This document shows, one piece after another, positions 1-6,224 of a DNA stretch of 7,043 nucleotides. This stretch comes from CALCMJ01 sp964475415 (GTDB taxonomy: Bacteria > Bacteroidota > Bacteroidia > Chitinophagales > Saprospiraceae), in contig CAYYWZ010000111.1 in NCBI GenBank assembly GCA_964475415.1, positions 1 to 7,043 on the forward strand, read 5' to 3'. The translations under genes were made by a program, and so were the position numbers. The first letter of the stretch is position 1; the number at the start of each line of letters is the position of its first letter. The notes beneath the pieces are model-generated. The model was not told the DNA's origin. It ran no database searches and was given only the letters and a program-made list of their open reading frames with translations.

Positions 1-691
1 TAAGAAAGAATCTTATAAGATGAATATAAAAGATGATGATGGAAATATGAAGGTTATCGAATGGGATGGAGAAGGTGAGGTGCCTGAAGAAATGCAGGAA
101 GAAATCTTAAAAGAGGAACTAGAGACCTATGCTAGAGAACATAATGTTTCGAAAAAAAGAGTAAAAATCATAAAAAAAGAGGAGGGAGAAAACATAGAAC
201 TAGAATGGGATGGAGAAGGTGAGATGCCTGAAGAAATACAAGAACTTCTAGAAGAGCACGAAATAGATCTAGAAAAAGAAATAGAGGAAATTGATATAGA
301 AGAAGGCGACAAAAGCACAAACGGCAAAAGGTCTAAAACGACTATAGTAGAAATAGAAGAAGAAGTTGTACAAGAAGAAAATCAAAACAAAGTACAATTA
401 GGCATCATGATCGAGGAGCATCCTGTAGGTGTAAAAATTACAGACTTTATCCCAGGAACTACCGCAGAGAAAGCTGGACTTAGAAAAGGAGATATCATAA
501 CTATTTTCAACGGTACAGTTGTGAATTCTATGGAATCGCTGATACAAGAAGTAGGGAAATATAAAGCTGGTGATGTAGTAGAAGTTATGGCTATCAGAGG
601 CGATCTGGAACAGGGGTATAAAGTGACCTTACAAGCTAGAAAGAATACACCAAAAACTACTAAAAAGTATAAGTGGAAAAAAGCTCAATAA
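1..691 (+). CDS. PDZ-domain protein with acidic WDGEGE repeats, 5' partial
   Basis: The frame is open from base 2 to the TAA at 689-691, with no stop before the first ATG at base 20. That ATG sits inside a repeat unit, so I read it as an internal Met and the gene as entering from upstream. Counting from it, there are 223 residues. Residues 1-96 are Glu/Lys-rich and hold two copies of a 48-residue unit centred on EWDGEGE-(V/M)-PEE (Trp15 and Trp63). Residues 97-123 are a charged linker. Residues ~124-207 form a PDZ domain: carboxylate-binding loop QLGIM (126-130), the typical PGTTAEKAGLRKGDII segment (145-160) and a closing beta strand. The tail is basic. PDZ domains bind C-terminal peptides, but no catalytic domain is visible here. 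A signal peptide, if present, would lie upstream of the window, so location is unknown. The function is unrecognised; the PDZ call is firm. Confidence 0.85.
   Translation, partial: KKESYKMNIKDDDGNMKVIEWDGEGEVPEEMQEEILKEELETYAREHNVSKKRVKIIKKEEGENIELEWDGEGEMPEEIQELLEEHEIDLEKEIEEIDIEEGDKSTNGKRSKTTIVEIEEEVVQEENQNKVQLGIMIEEHPVGVKITDFIPGTTAEKAGLRKGDIITIFNGTVVNSMESLIQEVGKYKAGDVVEVMAIRGDLEQGYKVTLQARKNTPKTTKKYKWKKAQ
59..244 (+). repeat. Two in-frame 42-bp coding repeats, period 144 bp
   Basis: Bases 59-100 and 203-244 match at 39 of 42 positions, and the three differences are all G/A. The 144-bp period equals 48 codons, so the units are in frame and encode the EWDGEGE-(V/M)-PEE-(M/I)-QE repeats of the PDZ protein. 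Sequence 5' of the first copy (a short Lys-rich stretch, then a DDDG-type segment) aligns loosely with sequence 5' of the second (KEEG). The repeat unit therefore extends beyond the 42-bp core, and more units may lie upstream of the window. Confidence 0.85.
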
Positions 692-745
692 GCTCATCCG
701 ATAGCCACAAAAAAAGTATAACTATGCAATTCTAAATTTCTATTT

Positions 746-768
746 ATCTTTAGTCATAGATCAAAGAT
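746..768. promoter_or_regulatory. 6-bp inverted repeat just upstream of the cupin start
   Basis: ATCTTT at 746-751 and AAAGAT at 763-768 are perfect inverted repeats with an 11-nt spacer, ending 5 nt before the cupin ATG. The left arm overlaps TATCTTTA (745-752), one base from the Bacteroidota -7 consensus TAnnTTTG, but there is no TTG at a suitable -33 distance. The arms could be an operator or a weak start-occluding hairpin. Short AT-rich inverted repeats are common by chance, so this is tentative. The rest of 692-773 shows no strong terminator for the PDZ gene. Confidence 0.2.
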
Positions 769-773
769 GAATT

Positions 774-1145
774 ATGAACGAAAAAATTGTCTATCAACAG
801 ACTGACGAAACCAAAGAGTTTTCTACAGAAGAAAGGTGTCATATAATAGAACTACTAAACTCTACACAAGATAGAACTTCCTCTCTTGCAAGAGCCCGTG
901 TGGAATCAGGTGTTACTACAGCCTGGCATGCGCTCAAAGACACTGCAGAGATTTACTATATTCTAGAAGGTACAGGTAAGGTAGAGCTAGGAGAAAATTA
1001 CACTCAAGAACTATCTAAAGGTGATATACTAAAAATTCCATCTAATACTGCTCAACGTATTACTAATACAGGTATTGACGATCTAGTTTTTCTGTGCTTT
1101 TGTACTCCAGCTTTTGGAGAAGACACCTATGAGGACTTAGAGTAA
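774..1145 (+). CDS. Small single-domain cupin protein
   Basis: This is a complete 123-residue ORF, the usual size for a single-domain cupin. Both cupin motifs are present. Motif 1 spans Gly46 to Gly66 with the expected spacing (G-X5-H-X-X-X4-E-X6-G; His52, Glu59, then YYILEG). Motif 2 spans Gly83 to Asn98 (GDILKIP, then SNTAQRITN). The second His of the HxH pair is Leu54, the motif 2 Gly is Asn91 and the motif 2 His is Gln94. Only His52 and Glu59 of the four classical metal ligands therefore remain. Members with a WHxL-type motif 1 followed by E-(I/R)-YYILEG are familiar as a broad family of uncharacterised cupins, so this may be a subfamily trait. No signal peptide is visible; the protein is probably cytosolic. 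The substrate is unknown. No Shine-Dalgarno supports the ATG at 774, but it is the first ATG in frame for the fold. The gene is convergent with the S24 regulator, with 37 nt between their stop codons and no clear terminator there. Confidence 0.85.
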   Translation: MNEKIVYQQTDETKEFSTEERCHIIELLNSTQDRTSSLARARVESGVTTAWHALKDTAEIYYILEGTGKVELGENYTQELSKGDILKIPSNTAQRITNTGIDDLVFLCFCTPAFGEDTYEDLE

Positions 1146-1182
1146 TTACTTATGTCCAGCTATTCTATAGTAAAGTATAAGA

Positions 1183-1929
1183 TCATCGATCATGTAAGGC
1201 TGTAACTTTTCTATGTATATCAGTCAATTTCTCTTCTAACATTACATTGAAAGTCGTCTTACTGTCTGAGTAACTTAGATGTGCAAAGTGAGCCCAGACT
1301 TCATCTATATCAGAAAAGCTAATTTCATAAGGAAGATAAGCATCATTATCTGAGATCAACACTAATTTTTTAGCCTTATTGTCAAGCCGCACGCGTTTAT
1401 ATACGAGACCCTCATTCTTGCTTACTATGATATAAGTCTTATCACTTTTTATTTCTTTAAGCTTTTCTACATATTGACATATAATTACAGTACCAGATTC
1501 TAAAGGCAACATAGAATCTCCTTGTATTTCAAAAGCTCTAAAAGTTCCAGAAGGTATTCCAGGAAAAGACAACTTAGGCAAATCAGAGATATACTCTGGA
1601 TCAGCAAAACTTTCTAGATATCCCGCTTCTGCCTTAGTTCTAACCAACTCTACATTTTCCTTATTCTCCTTATCTACTGTAATGGCTAAAACTTTGAAAT
1701 CTTTGTTTTGTATCGTCACTAAATCTTCGTGACTTAAATTAGATCTTATTAATTTATTAAGGTCTACCTTATAATAATCTGCTATTTTTATTAGCATCTC
1801 AATATTGGGCTCCGTTTTTCCTCTTTCATAATCTCCTAATGTTGTCCTAGGAATACCTAAGTCCTGAGCCAAATTTCCTTGTGATAACTTTCTCTTCTTC
1901 CGTAGATATCGTAAATTTTCGTGAAACAT
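1183..1929 (-). CDS. XRE-family S24 (LexA/CI-like) transcriptional repressor
   Basis: This is a 248-residue protein from the ATG at 1929-1927. A TTG at 1962 would add 11 residues that do not belong to the fold, whereas MFHENLRYLRKKRKLSQ is a typical HTH_XRE beginning. Residues ~3-60 are the helix-turn-helix, with recognition region SQGNLAQDLGIPRTTLGDYE (16-35). A linker follows, then EAGYL with a candidate Ala102-Gly103 self-cleavage bond. The S24 peptidase fold runs from ~120 to 220, with the nucleophile Ser139 in GDSMLPL and the general base Lys178 in LVYKRV. In this family the Ser-Lys dyad cleaves the Ala-Gly bond, classically when RecA filaments form on damaged DNA, and so inactivates the repressor. 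All required residues are present. Target genes are not evident: icmF is divergent but about 830 bp away. Similar solitary regulators are common in Bacteroidota chromosomes, so a prophage is not implied. Confidence 0.9.
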   Translation of the reverse strand: MFHENLRYLRKKRKLSQGNLAQDLGIPRTTLGDYERGKTEPNIEMLIKIADYYKVDLNKLIRSNLSHEDLVTIQNKDFKVLAITVDKENKENVELVRTKAEAGYLESFADPEYISDLPKLSFPGIPSGTFRAFEIQGDSMLPLESGTVIICQYVEKLKEIKSDKTYIIVSKNEGLVYKRVRLDNKAKKLVLISDNDAYLPYEISFSDIDEVWAHFAHLSYSDSKTTFNVMLEEKLTDIHRKVTALHDR

Positions 1930-1932
1930 GTA

Positions 1933-1964
1933 CAAATATACCTTTGACGAAATTATAAACAAAA
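1933..1964 (-). promoter_or_regulatory. Bacteroidota-type promoter for the S24 repressor
   Basis: Read on the minus strand, TTTTG (1964-1960) is followed by a 19-nt spacer and TATATTTG (1940-1933). This matches the Bacteroidota primary sigma consensus (-33 TTG, -7 TAnnTTTG, spacer about 19-21). Only 3 nt separate the -7 box from the ATG at 1929, which puts transcription initiation at or next to the start codon. Confidence 0.55.
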
Positions 1965-1983
1965 TATTGTCGAATAAATCGTC
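1944..1983. promoter_or_regulatory. Candidate auto-operator: repeated TTGWCGAA half-sites around the repressor promoter
   Basis: TTGACGAAAT (1944-1953) and TTGTCGAATA (1967-1976) are near-identical direct sites 23 bp apart. An inverted GACGA partner, TCGTC, lies at 1979-1983. Between them, ACAA-N4-TTGT (1959-1970) is a small perfect inverted repeat overlapping the -33 box. The sites lie within the spacer and just upstream of -33, where a repressor would block its own promoter. Self-repression is usual for S24 repressors; that these particular bases are the operator is inference. Confidence 0.3.
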
Positions 1984-2001
1984 TCATCATCTAAAGACAA
2001 C

Positions 2002-2039
2002 AAAAAAAAATGGTCTCGGAGGAGCTACCTCTTCAACCA
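2002..2039 (-). terminator. Hairpin plus T-tract on the minus strand (repeat copy 1)
   Basis: Read on the minus strand, the palindrome at 2039-2011 (outer TGGT/ACCA, inner GAGG/CCTC, internal loop between) is followed directly by nine T residues (2010-2002), as in an intrinsic terminator. It lies about 40 bp upstream of the S24 repressor promoter and would stop incoming minus-strand transcription there. No gene ending here was found, and the stem is interrupted. Confidence 0.35.
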
Positions 2040-2068
2040 TAATACATAAACACCCTTATCTTTATCGG
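2004..2068. repeat. Intergenic direct repeat, copy 1 of 2
   Basis: This copy aligns with 2260-2326 at 61 of 65 positions, with 4 mismatches (all transitions) and two single-base indels. It has three parts: an A-tract (2004-2010), an imperfect palindrome (2011-2039, TGGT...ACCA outside and GAGG...CCTC inside, 5-nt loop), and a 26-nt block (2040-2065) identical in both copies. No reading frame runs through it. The family is unrecognised; a REP-like element or a repeated small-RNA 3' end are possible. Confidence 0.8.
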
Positions 2069-2259
2069 GGAAAAATAATTATTTTATATAATATTTGATG
2101 TCTTGGGTCTTTGGATCTTGTACTTATTGAGATTCAAATTTTAAATTAAGTCTCGGAGAATTAATAAAATTATATGTTAAAAAAAGAAAATTCTAGAAAA
2201 AGTATATGTAGTATACGTTTCTGCTTTTACCAACAATCAATTCTTTTCAAACAAGGCAT

Positions 2260-2295
2260 AAAAAAATGGTCTCAGAGGAGCTACCCCTTTGACCA
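2260..2295 (-). terminator. Hairpin plus T-tract on the minus strand (repeat copy 2)
   Basis: On the minus strand, TGGTC...GACCA (2295-2267) encloses an inner GGGG/CCTC stem with one A-C mismatch around a TAGCT loop, followed by seven T residues (2266-2260). The same architecture as copy 1 raises the chance that it is functional. It could end a short minus-strand transcript containing the 26-nt block, but no promoter or gene for one was identified. Confidence 0.3.
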
Positions 2296-2326
2296 CTAAT
2301 ACATAAACACCCTTATCTTTATTCGG
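2260..2326. repeat. Intergenic direct repeat, copy 2 of 2
   Basis: This is the same element as at 2004-2068, offset by 256 bp, with C2296 and one T near 2323 inserted. Relative to copy 1 the palindrome gains a C-G pair at its outer stem (TGGTC/GACCA) and an A-T in place of a G-T pair, but loses one A-T pair in the inner stem. Hairpin potential is thus roughly kept while the bases change. The distal 26-nt block (2297-2322) is unchanged. Confidence 0.8.
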
Positions 2327-2756
2327 TTTTGGACATAAAAAACAAGTGCTATTTTGTTGTAATTATATTTTACGCAATGCACAATTAAGACTATTTAGAT
2401 ATCTACTACCACATGTTTTTATCTAATTATTATAGATCATTTTTTACAAATGACGTTGAAAAGACATATGGCTTCGACTCTTTATACATAATGCCTTTAA
2501 GACCATATGCATATAAAATTAAAGATTGGTCAAGATTAATTATGCCTTTTTTATATTTTGACATTATTACATGAAGAATGTAATTGATTAAACCTAATAG
2601 CAAAATTCGAAGTTCATTATAGGGATATTTGTGTGAACTCACTAATTACACCTCAGTCCATACCCCATATTGATTTCTAGTTTATTAGTATTTCTATAAT
2701 CATAACATATAGACCGCAGGATTAACGCAAGTAATTAGATAAATTACCGTATTTTT

Positions 2757-5700
2757 ATGTCACCAAAAAAGAAGGAAATGCAGAATCAAGAAGTGTACAA
2801 GCCAAAGAATAAAATACGAATTGTTACAGCAGCTTCATTGTTCGATGGCCACGATGCAGCAATAAACATCATGCGGAGGATTATACAGTCTACTGGAGTG
2901 GAAGTTATACACTTAGGACATGACAGAAGTGTAGAGGAAGTTGTTAATTGTGCTATACAAGAGGATGCACATGCCATAGCATTGACTTCTTATCAGGGAG
3001 GTCACAATGAGTACTTTAAATATATGTACGACCTACTAAAAGAAAAAGGAGCTGGGCAAATAAAGATTTTTGGAGGAGGAGGCGGTGTTATCCTACCATC
3101 TGAAATCAAAGAATTGATGGATTATGGAATAACAAGGATTTACTCTCCAGATGATGGAAGGGCAATGGGCTTGCAGGGTATGATAAATGATCTTGTAGAA
3201 AGATGTGATTTTCCTAAAGGTCAAAAGCTCAATGGAGAAATCAACAAACTAGAGTCAAAAGAACCTGGAGCAATTGCAAAAATAATCTCATCAGCAGAAA
3301 ATTTTCCTGAACTAGCAAAAGATACGCTATCAGCTATACATGATAAAAATAAAAATTCTACTATCCCTGTTCTAGGTATAACTGGTACAGGTGGTTCCGG
3401 TAAATCTTCATTAGTAGATGAGATCGTAAGAAGATTCCTTCTTGACTTTCCGGAAAAAACGCTAGGTATTATTTCAGTAGATCCTTCCAAAAGAAAAACT
3501 GGCGGTGCGCTCCTAGGAGATAGAATAAGAATGAATGCAATCAATAATCCTAGAATCTATATGCGCTCTCTCGCAACTAGACAGAGTAATCTAGCCTTAT
3601 CAAAATATGTAGCTGAAGCCATAGAGATTTTGAAAGCTGCAAAATTTGACCTTATTATTTTGGAGACTTCTGGAATTGGTCAGTCAGATACAGAGATCAT
3701 AGAACATTCAGATGTATCCCTCTATGTTATGACACCTGAATTTGGTGCGGCAACTCAATTAGAGAAAATAGATATGCTCGATTTTGCAGATCTAGTAGCG
3801 ATCAATAAATTTGATAAAAGAGGTGCTAAGGATGCCCTGCGAGATGTAAGAAAACAGTATCAGCGGAATCATAACATGTGGGATGCTAATACTGATAATA
3901 TGCCGGTCTACCCTACTATAGCATCACAGTTTAACGATCCAGGAATGAATAGCCTCTACAGAAGCTTAATGGATAAGATTAAAAATAAAACAGGTATAGA
4001 TTTACAATCAAACATAACCATACCTACTGAGCAATCAGAAAAAATATTTATTATCCCTCCGTCAAGGTCTAGATACTTATCTGAAATTGCGGAAACAAAT
4101 AGACAATATGACCAAACTTCTGTAAGCCAATCTAAGGTTGCTCAAACCCTATTTGGGATATTTAAAACTATAGAGTCTATCTCAGCAACTTCACCAGAAA
4201 TTAGTAAAGTGGGTATTGTAGAAGACAACTTGCAGGTAGACGATAAAGACAAAGAACTTTTAGGTTTATTACTCAAAGAATTTGACAGAGTGAAGATGAA
4301 TCTAGATCCCTATAACTGGGAAGTCTTACTCAACTGGGAAAGCGTAAAGCAGAGATACAAAGCTCCAATCTATACTTTCAAAGTAAGAGATAAAGAAATA
4401 AAAATTGATACGCATACAGAGTCACTTTCTCATTCTCAGATACCTAAGGTTGTACTTCCTAAATATGAAGCCTGGGGTGATATCCTTAAGTGGAATCTAC
4501 AAGAGAATGTACCTGGAGTTTTTCCTTATGCGGCTGGGCTTTATCCGTTCAAGAGACAAGGAGAAGATCCTACAAGAATGTTTGCTGGAGAAGGTGGACC
4601 AGAAAGAACAAATCGGAGATTTCATTATGTAAGTCTAGGCTTACCTGCTAAGCGCTTATCTACAGCCTTTGACTCTGTGACCCTCTATGGTGCAGATCCA
4701 GATCACCGTCCAGACATCTATGGTAAGATCGGCAATGCAGGCGTCTCTATATGTTGTCTTGATGACGCTAAGAAGTTATACTCAGGATTCAATCTTGCAG
4801 ATCCAAGAACCAGTGTTAGTATGACTATCAATGGTCCAGCACCTATGTTGCTAGGTTTCTTTATGAACGCTGCAATAGATCAGCAATGCGAACTATACAT
4901 CAAAGAACATGGCTTAGAAAAAGATGTAGCTAAAAAAATAGAAGCTATCTACAAAGATAAAAAACGACCTACTTACCAAGGAGAACTTCCCGAAGGTAAT
5001 GATGGCTTAGGACTTATGCTAATAGGTGTTACGGGTGATCAGGTTCTAGATCCAGAAATTTATGCAAAAATAAAATCTAATACTTTGTCTCAGGTAAGAG
5101 GAACAGTACAAGCGGATATTCTTAAGGAAGATCAGGCACAGAATACTTGTATTTTTTCAACTGAGTTTGCCCTCCGTTTAATGGGTGATATACAAGAATA
5201 TTTTATCGAACAAAATATTCGGAATTTCTATTCTGTATCGATTTCTGGTTACCATATAGCAGAAGCAGGAGCCAATCCTATAACCCAACTTGCTCTTACT
5301 CTTGCTAATGGGTTTACCTATGTAGAGTATTATCTCAGCAGAGGAATGGATATCAATAAATTTGCGCCTAACCTTTCTTTCTTTTTCTCTAATGGTATAG
5401 ATCCTGAGTACGCTGTTATCGGTAGAGTGGCAAGAAAGCTATGGGCGAAAGCTATGAAGCATAAGTACGGTGCAAATAGCCGATCTCAGATGCTGAAATA
5501 TCATATACAAACTTCCGGACGTTCTCTGCATGCACAAGAGATAGATTTTAATGATATAAGAACAACCTTGCAGGCATTATATGCTATCTATGATAATTGT
5601 AACTCTCTACATACTAACGCATATGATGAGGCAATAACTACGCCCACAGAAGATTCCGTAAGACGAGCTATGGCTATACAACTTATTATCAATAAAGAAC

Positions 5701-6197
5701 TAGGATTGGCCAAAAACGAAAATCCTTTACAGGGCTCTTTCATTATAGAAGAATTGACAGATCTAGTGGAGGAAGCTGTTCTATCAGAATTTGATAGCAT
5801 AACTGAAAGAGGAGGTGTTCTAGGTGCTATGGAAACAATGTACCAAAGAAGTAAGATACAAGAGGAAAGTATGCACTATGAAATGCTCAAACACTCAGGT
5901 GAATATCCTATAATAGGTGTCAATACTTTCTTAAGTTCTAAGGGTTCTCCTACCATCATTCCAGATGAGGTCATCAGAGCTACAGAAGAAGAAAAACAGT
6001 ATCAAATCTCTATGCTAGAACAACTGCATAAATCGCATGAAGAAATCACTGGAGATATGCTTAATGATCTACAGTCAGCTTCTATAAATAATGAGAATAT
6101 TTTTGAACGACTGATGGAAGTATGTAAAAAATGTTCTCTAGGTCAGATAACTAATTCTTTATTCCAAGTGGGAGGTCAGTACAGGAGAAATATGTAA
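2757..6197 (+). CDS. icmF: Fused isobutyryl-CoA mutase IcmF (B12 / G-protein / mutase)
   Basis: This complete 1146-residue cytosolic enzyme interconverts isobutyryl-CoA and n-butyryl-CoA with adenosylcobalamin; some members also act on isovaleryl-/pivalyl-CoA. Residues ~20-150 are the B12-binding domain: SLFDGHDAAIN with lower-ligand His32, Ser78 in LTSYQGG, and GGGGG (106-110). Residues ~203-415 are a MeaB-like GTPase chaperone: P-loop GTGGSGKS (210-217), VDPSKRKTGG (241-250), ETSGIGQ (303-309) and NKFD (350-353). After a linker, ~560-1146 is the mutase: FPYAAGLYPFKRQGEDPTR (589-607), GYHIAEAGA with catalytic His833, and ILKEDQAQNTCIF (788-800). Phe598 and Gln795 occupy the places of the Tyr and Arg that bind the methylmalonyl carboxylate in methylmalonyl-CoA mutase, which argues for isobutyryl-CoA. 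Length and domain order fit full-length IcmF, with no frameshift. An in-frame TAG at 2736-2738 bounds the N-terminus; no Shine-Dalgarno is seen. The MFS gene follows after 27 nt. Confidence 0.95.
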   Translation: MSPKKKEMQNQEVYKPKNKIRIVTAASLFDGHDAAINIMRRIIQSTGVEVIHLGHDRSVEEVVNCAIQEDAHAIALTSYQGGHNEYFKYMYDLLKEKGAGQIKIFGGGGGVILPSEIKELMDYGITRIYSPDDGRAMGLQGMINDLVERCDFPKGQKLNGEINKLESKEPGAIAKIISSAENFPELAKDTLSAIHDKNKNSTIPVLGITGTGGSGKSSLVDEIVRRFLLDFPEKTLGIISVDPSKRKTGGALLGDRIRMNAINNPRIYMRSLATRQSNLALSKYVAEAIEILKAAKFDLIILETSGIGQSDTEIIEHSDVSLYVMTPEFGAATQLEKIDMLDFADLVAINKFDKRGAKDALRDVRKQYQRNHNMWDANTDNMPVYPTIASQFNDPGMNSLYRSLMDKIKNKTGIDLQSNITIPTEQSEKIFIIPPSRSRYLSEIAETNRQYDQTSVSQSKVAQTLFGIFKTIESISATSPEISKVGIVEDNLQVDDKDKELLGLLLKEFDRVKMNLDPYNWEVLLNWESVKQRYKAPIYTFKVRDKEIKIDTHTESLSHSQIPKVVLPKYEAWGDILKWNLQENVPGVFPYAAGLYPFKRQGEDPTRMFAGEGGPERTNRRFHYVSLGLPAKRLSTAFDSVTLYGADPDHRPDIYGKIGNAGVSICCLDDAKKLYSGFNLADPRTSVSMTINGPAPMLLGFFMNAAIDQQCELYIKEHGLEKDVAKKIEAIYKDKKRPTYQGELPEGNDGLGLMLIGVTGDQVLDPEIYAKIKSNTLSQVRGTVQADILKEDQAQNTCIFSTEFALRLMGDIQEYFIEQNIRNFYSVSISGYHIAEAGANPITQLALTLANGFTYVEYYLSRGMDINKFAPNLSFFFSNGIDPEYAVIGRVARKLWAKAMKHKYGANSRSQMLKYHIQTSGRSLHAQEIDFNDIRTTLQALYAIYDNCNSLHTNAYDEAITTPTEDSVRRAMAIQLIINKELGLAKNENPLQGSFIIEELTDLVEEAVLSEFDSITERGGVLGAMETMYQRSKIQEESMHYEMLKHSGEYPIIGVNTFLSSKGSPTIIPDEVIRATEEEKQYQISMLEQLHKSHEEITGDMLNDLQSASINNENIFERLMEVCKKCSLGQITNSLFQVGGQYRRNM

Positions 6198-6224
6198 AAA
6201 CATGTTGCACCTTAAAGCATAAAT

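Larger units (their letters stand above)
1965..2756. other. Gene-poor, AT-rich divergent intergenic region with repeats
   Basis: About 790 bp between the divergent S24 repressor and icmF hold no convincing gene. Visible contents are two ~65-bp direct repeats (2004-2068 and 2260-2326), a possible fragment of the same element (2150-2159), and a weak 53-codon plus-strand ORF (2413-2574, beginning MFLSNYYRSFF) overlapping an equally weak minus-strand ORF. No tRNA, rRNA, transposase remnant or cobalamin riboswitch B12 box is apparent. A one-off match to the -7 box (GATATTTG, 2624-2631) has no -33 partner, so the icmF promoter is not identified. The last ~110 bp before icmF show nothing distinctive. 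Confidence 0.6.

Noticed and set aside
20..22. ATG at base 20 as the true start of the PDZ protein
   Set aside because: The frame is open back to base 2 and the Met lies inside a 48-residue repeat unit, so the gene most likely continues upstream of the window.
1146..1182. Bidirectional terminator between the convergent cupin and S24 genes
   Set aside because: Only a trivial CTAT/ATAG palindrome is present, with no GC-rich stem or T-tract.
1930..1962. TTG at 1962 as the start of the S24 repressor
   Set aside because: It would add 11 residues that are not part of the HTH fold and would place the coding start inside the -33/-7 promoter; the ATG at 1929 gives a typical XRE N-terminus.
2004..2326. 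CRISPR array or integron attC sites
   Set aside because: There are only two units with a spacing of 256 bp, too long for CRISPR spacers, and no attC core-site pair (RYYYAAC / GTTRRRY) could be matched to the repeat.
2430..2642. 70-codon minus-strand ORF starting with GTG
   Set aside because: It is AT-rich, has no recognisable domain, promoter or ribosome-binding site, and overlaps another chance-sized ORF on the opposite strand.
2645..2756. Cobalamin riboswitch upstream of the B12-dependent icmF
   Set aside because: No B12-box-like GCCACTG motif or supporting stems are visible, and IcmF uses rather than makes or imports cobalamin.
2771..2780. Met8 of IcmF (ATG at 2778), preceded by GAAGGA, as the start
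   Set aside because: The purine-rich motif ends only 1 nt before that ATG, too close for a Shine-Dalgarno, and the upstream ATG at 2757 is available.
4405..4632. 75-codon plus-strand ORF inside icmF
   Set aside because: It is a shadow frame over the conserved mutase coding sequence and has no recognisable features of its own.
2757..6197. Methylmalonyl-CoA mutase, or separate meaB and mutase genes
   Set aside because: One uninterrupted frame carries all three domains in IcmF order, and the Tyr and Arg that bind the methylmalonyl carboxylate are Phe598 and Gln795.
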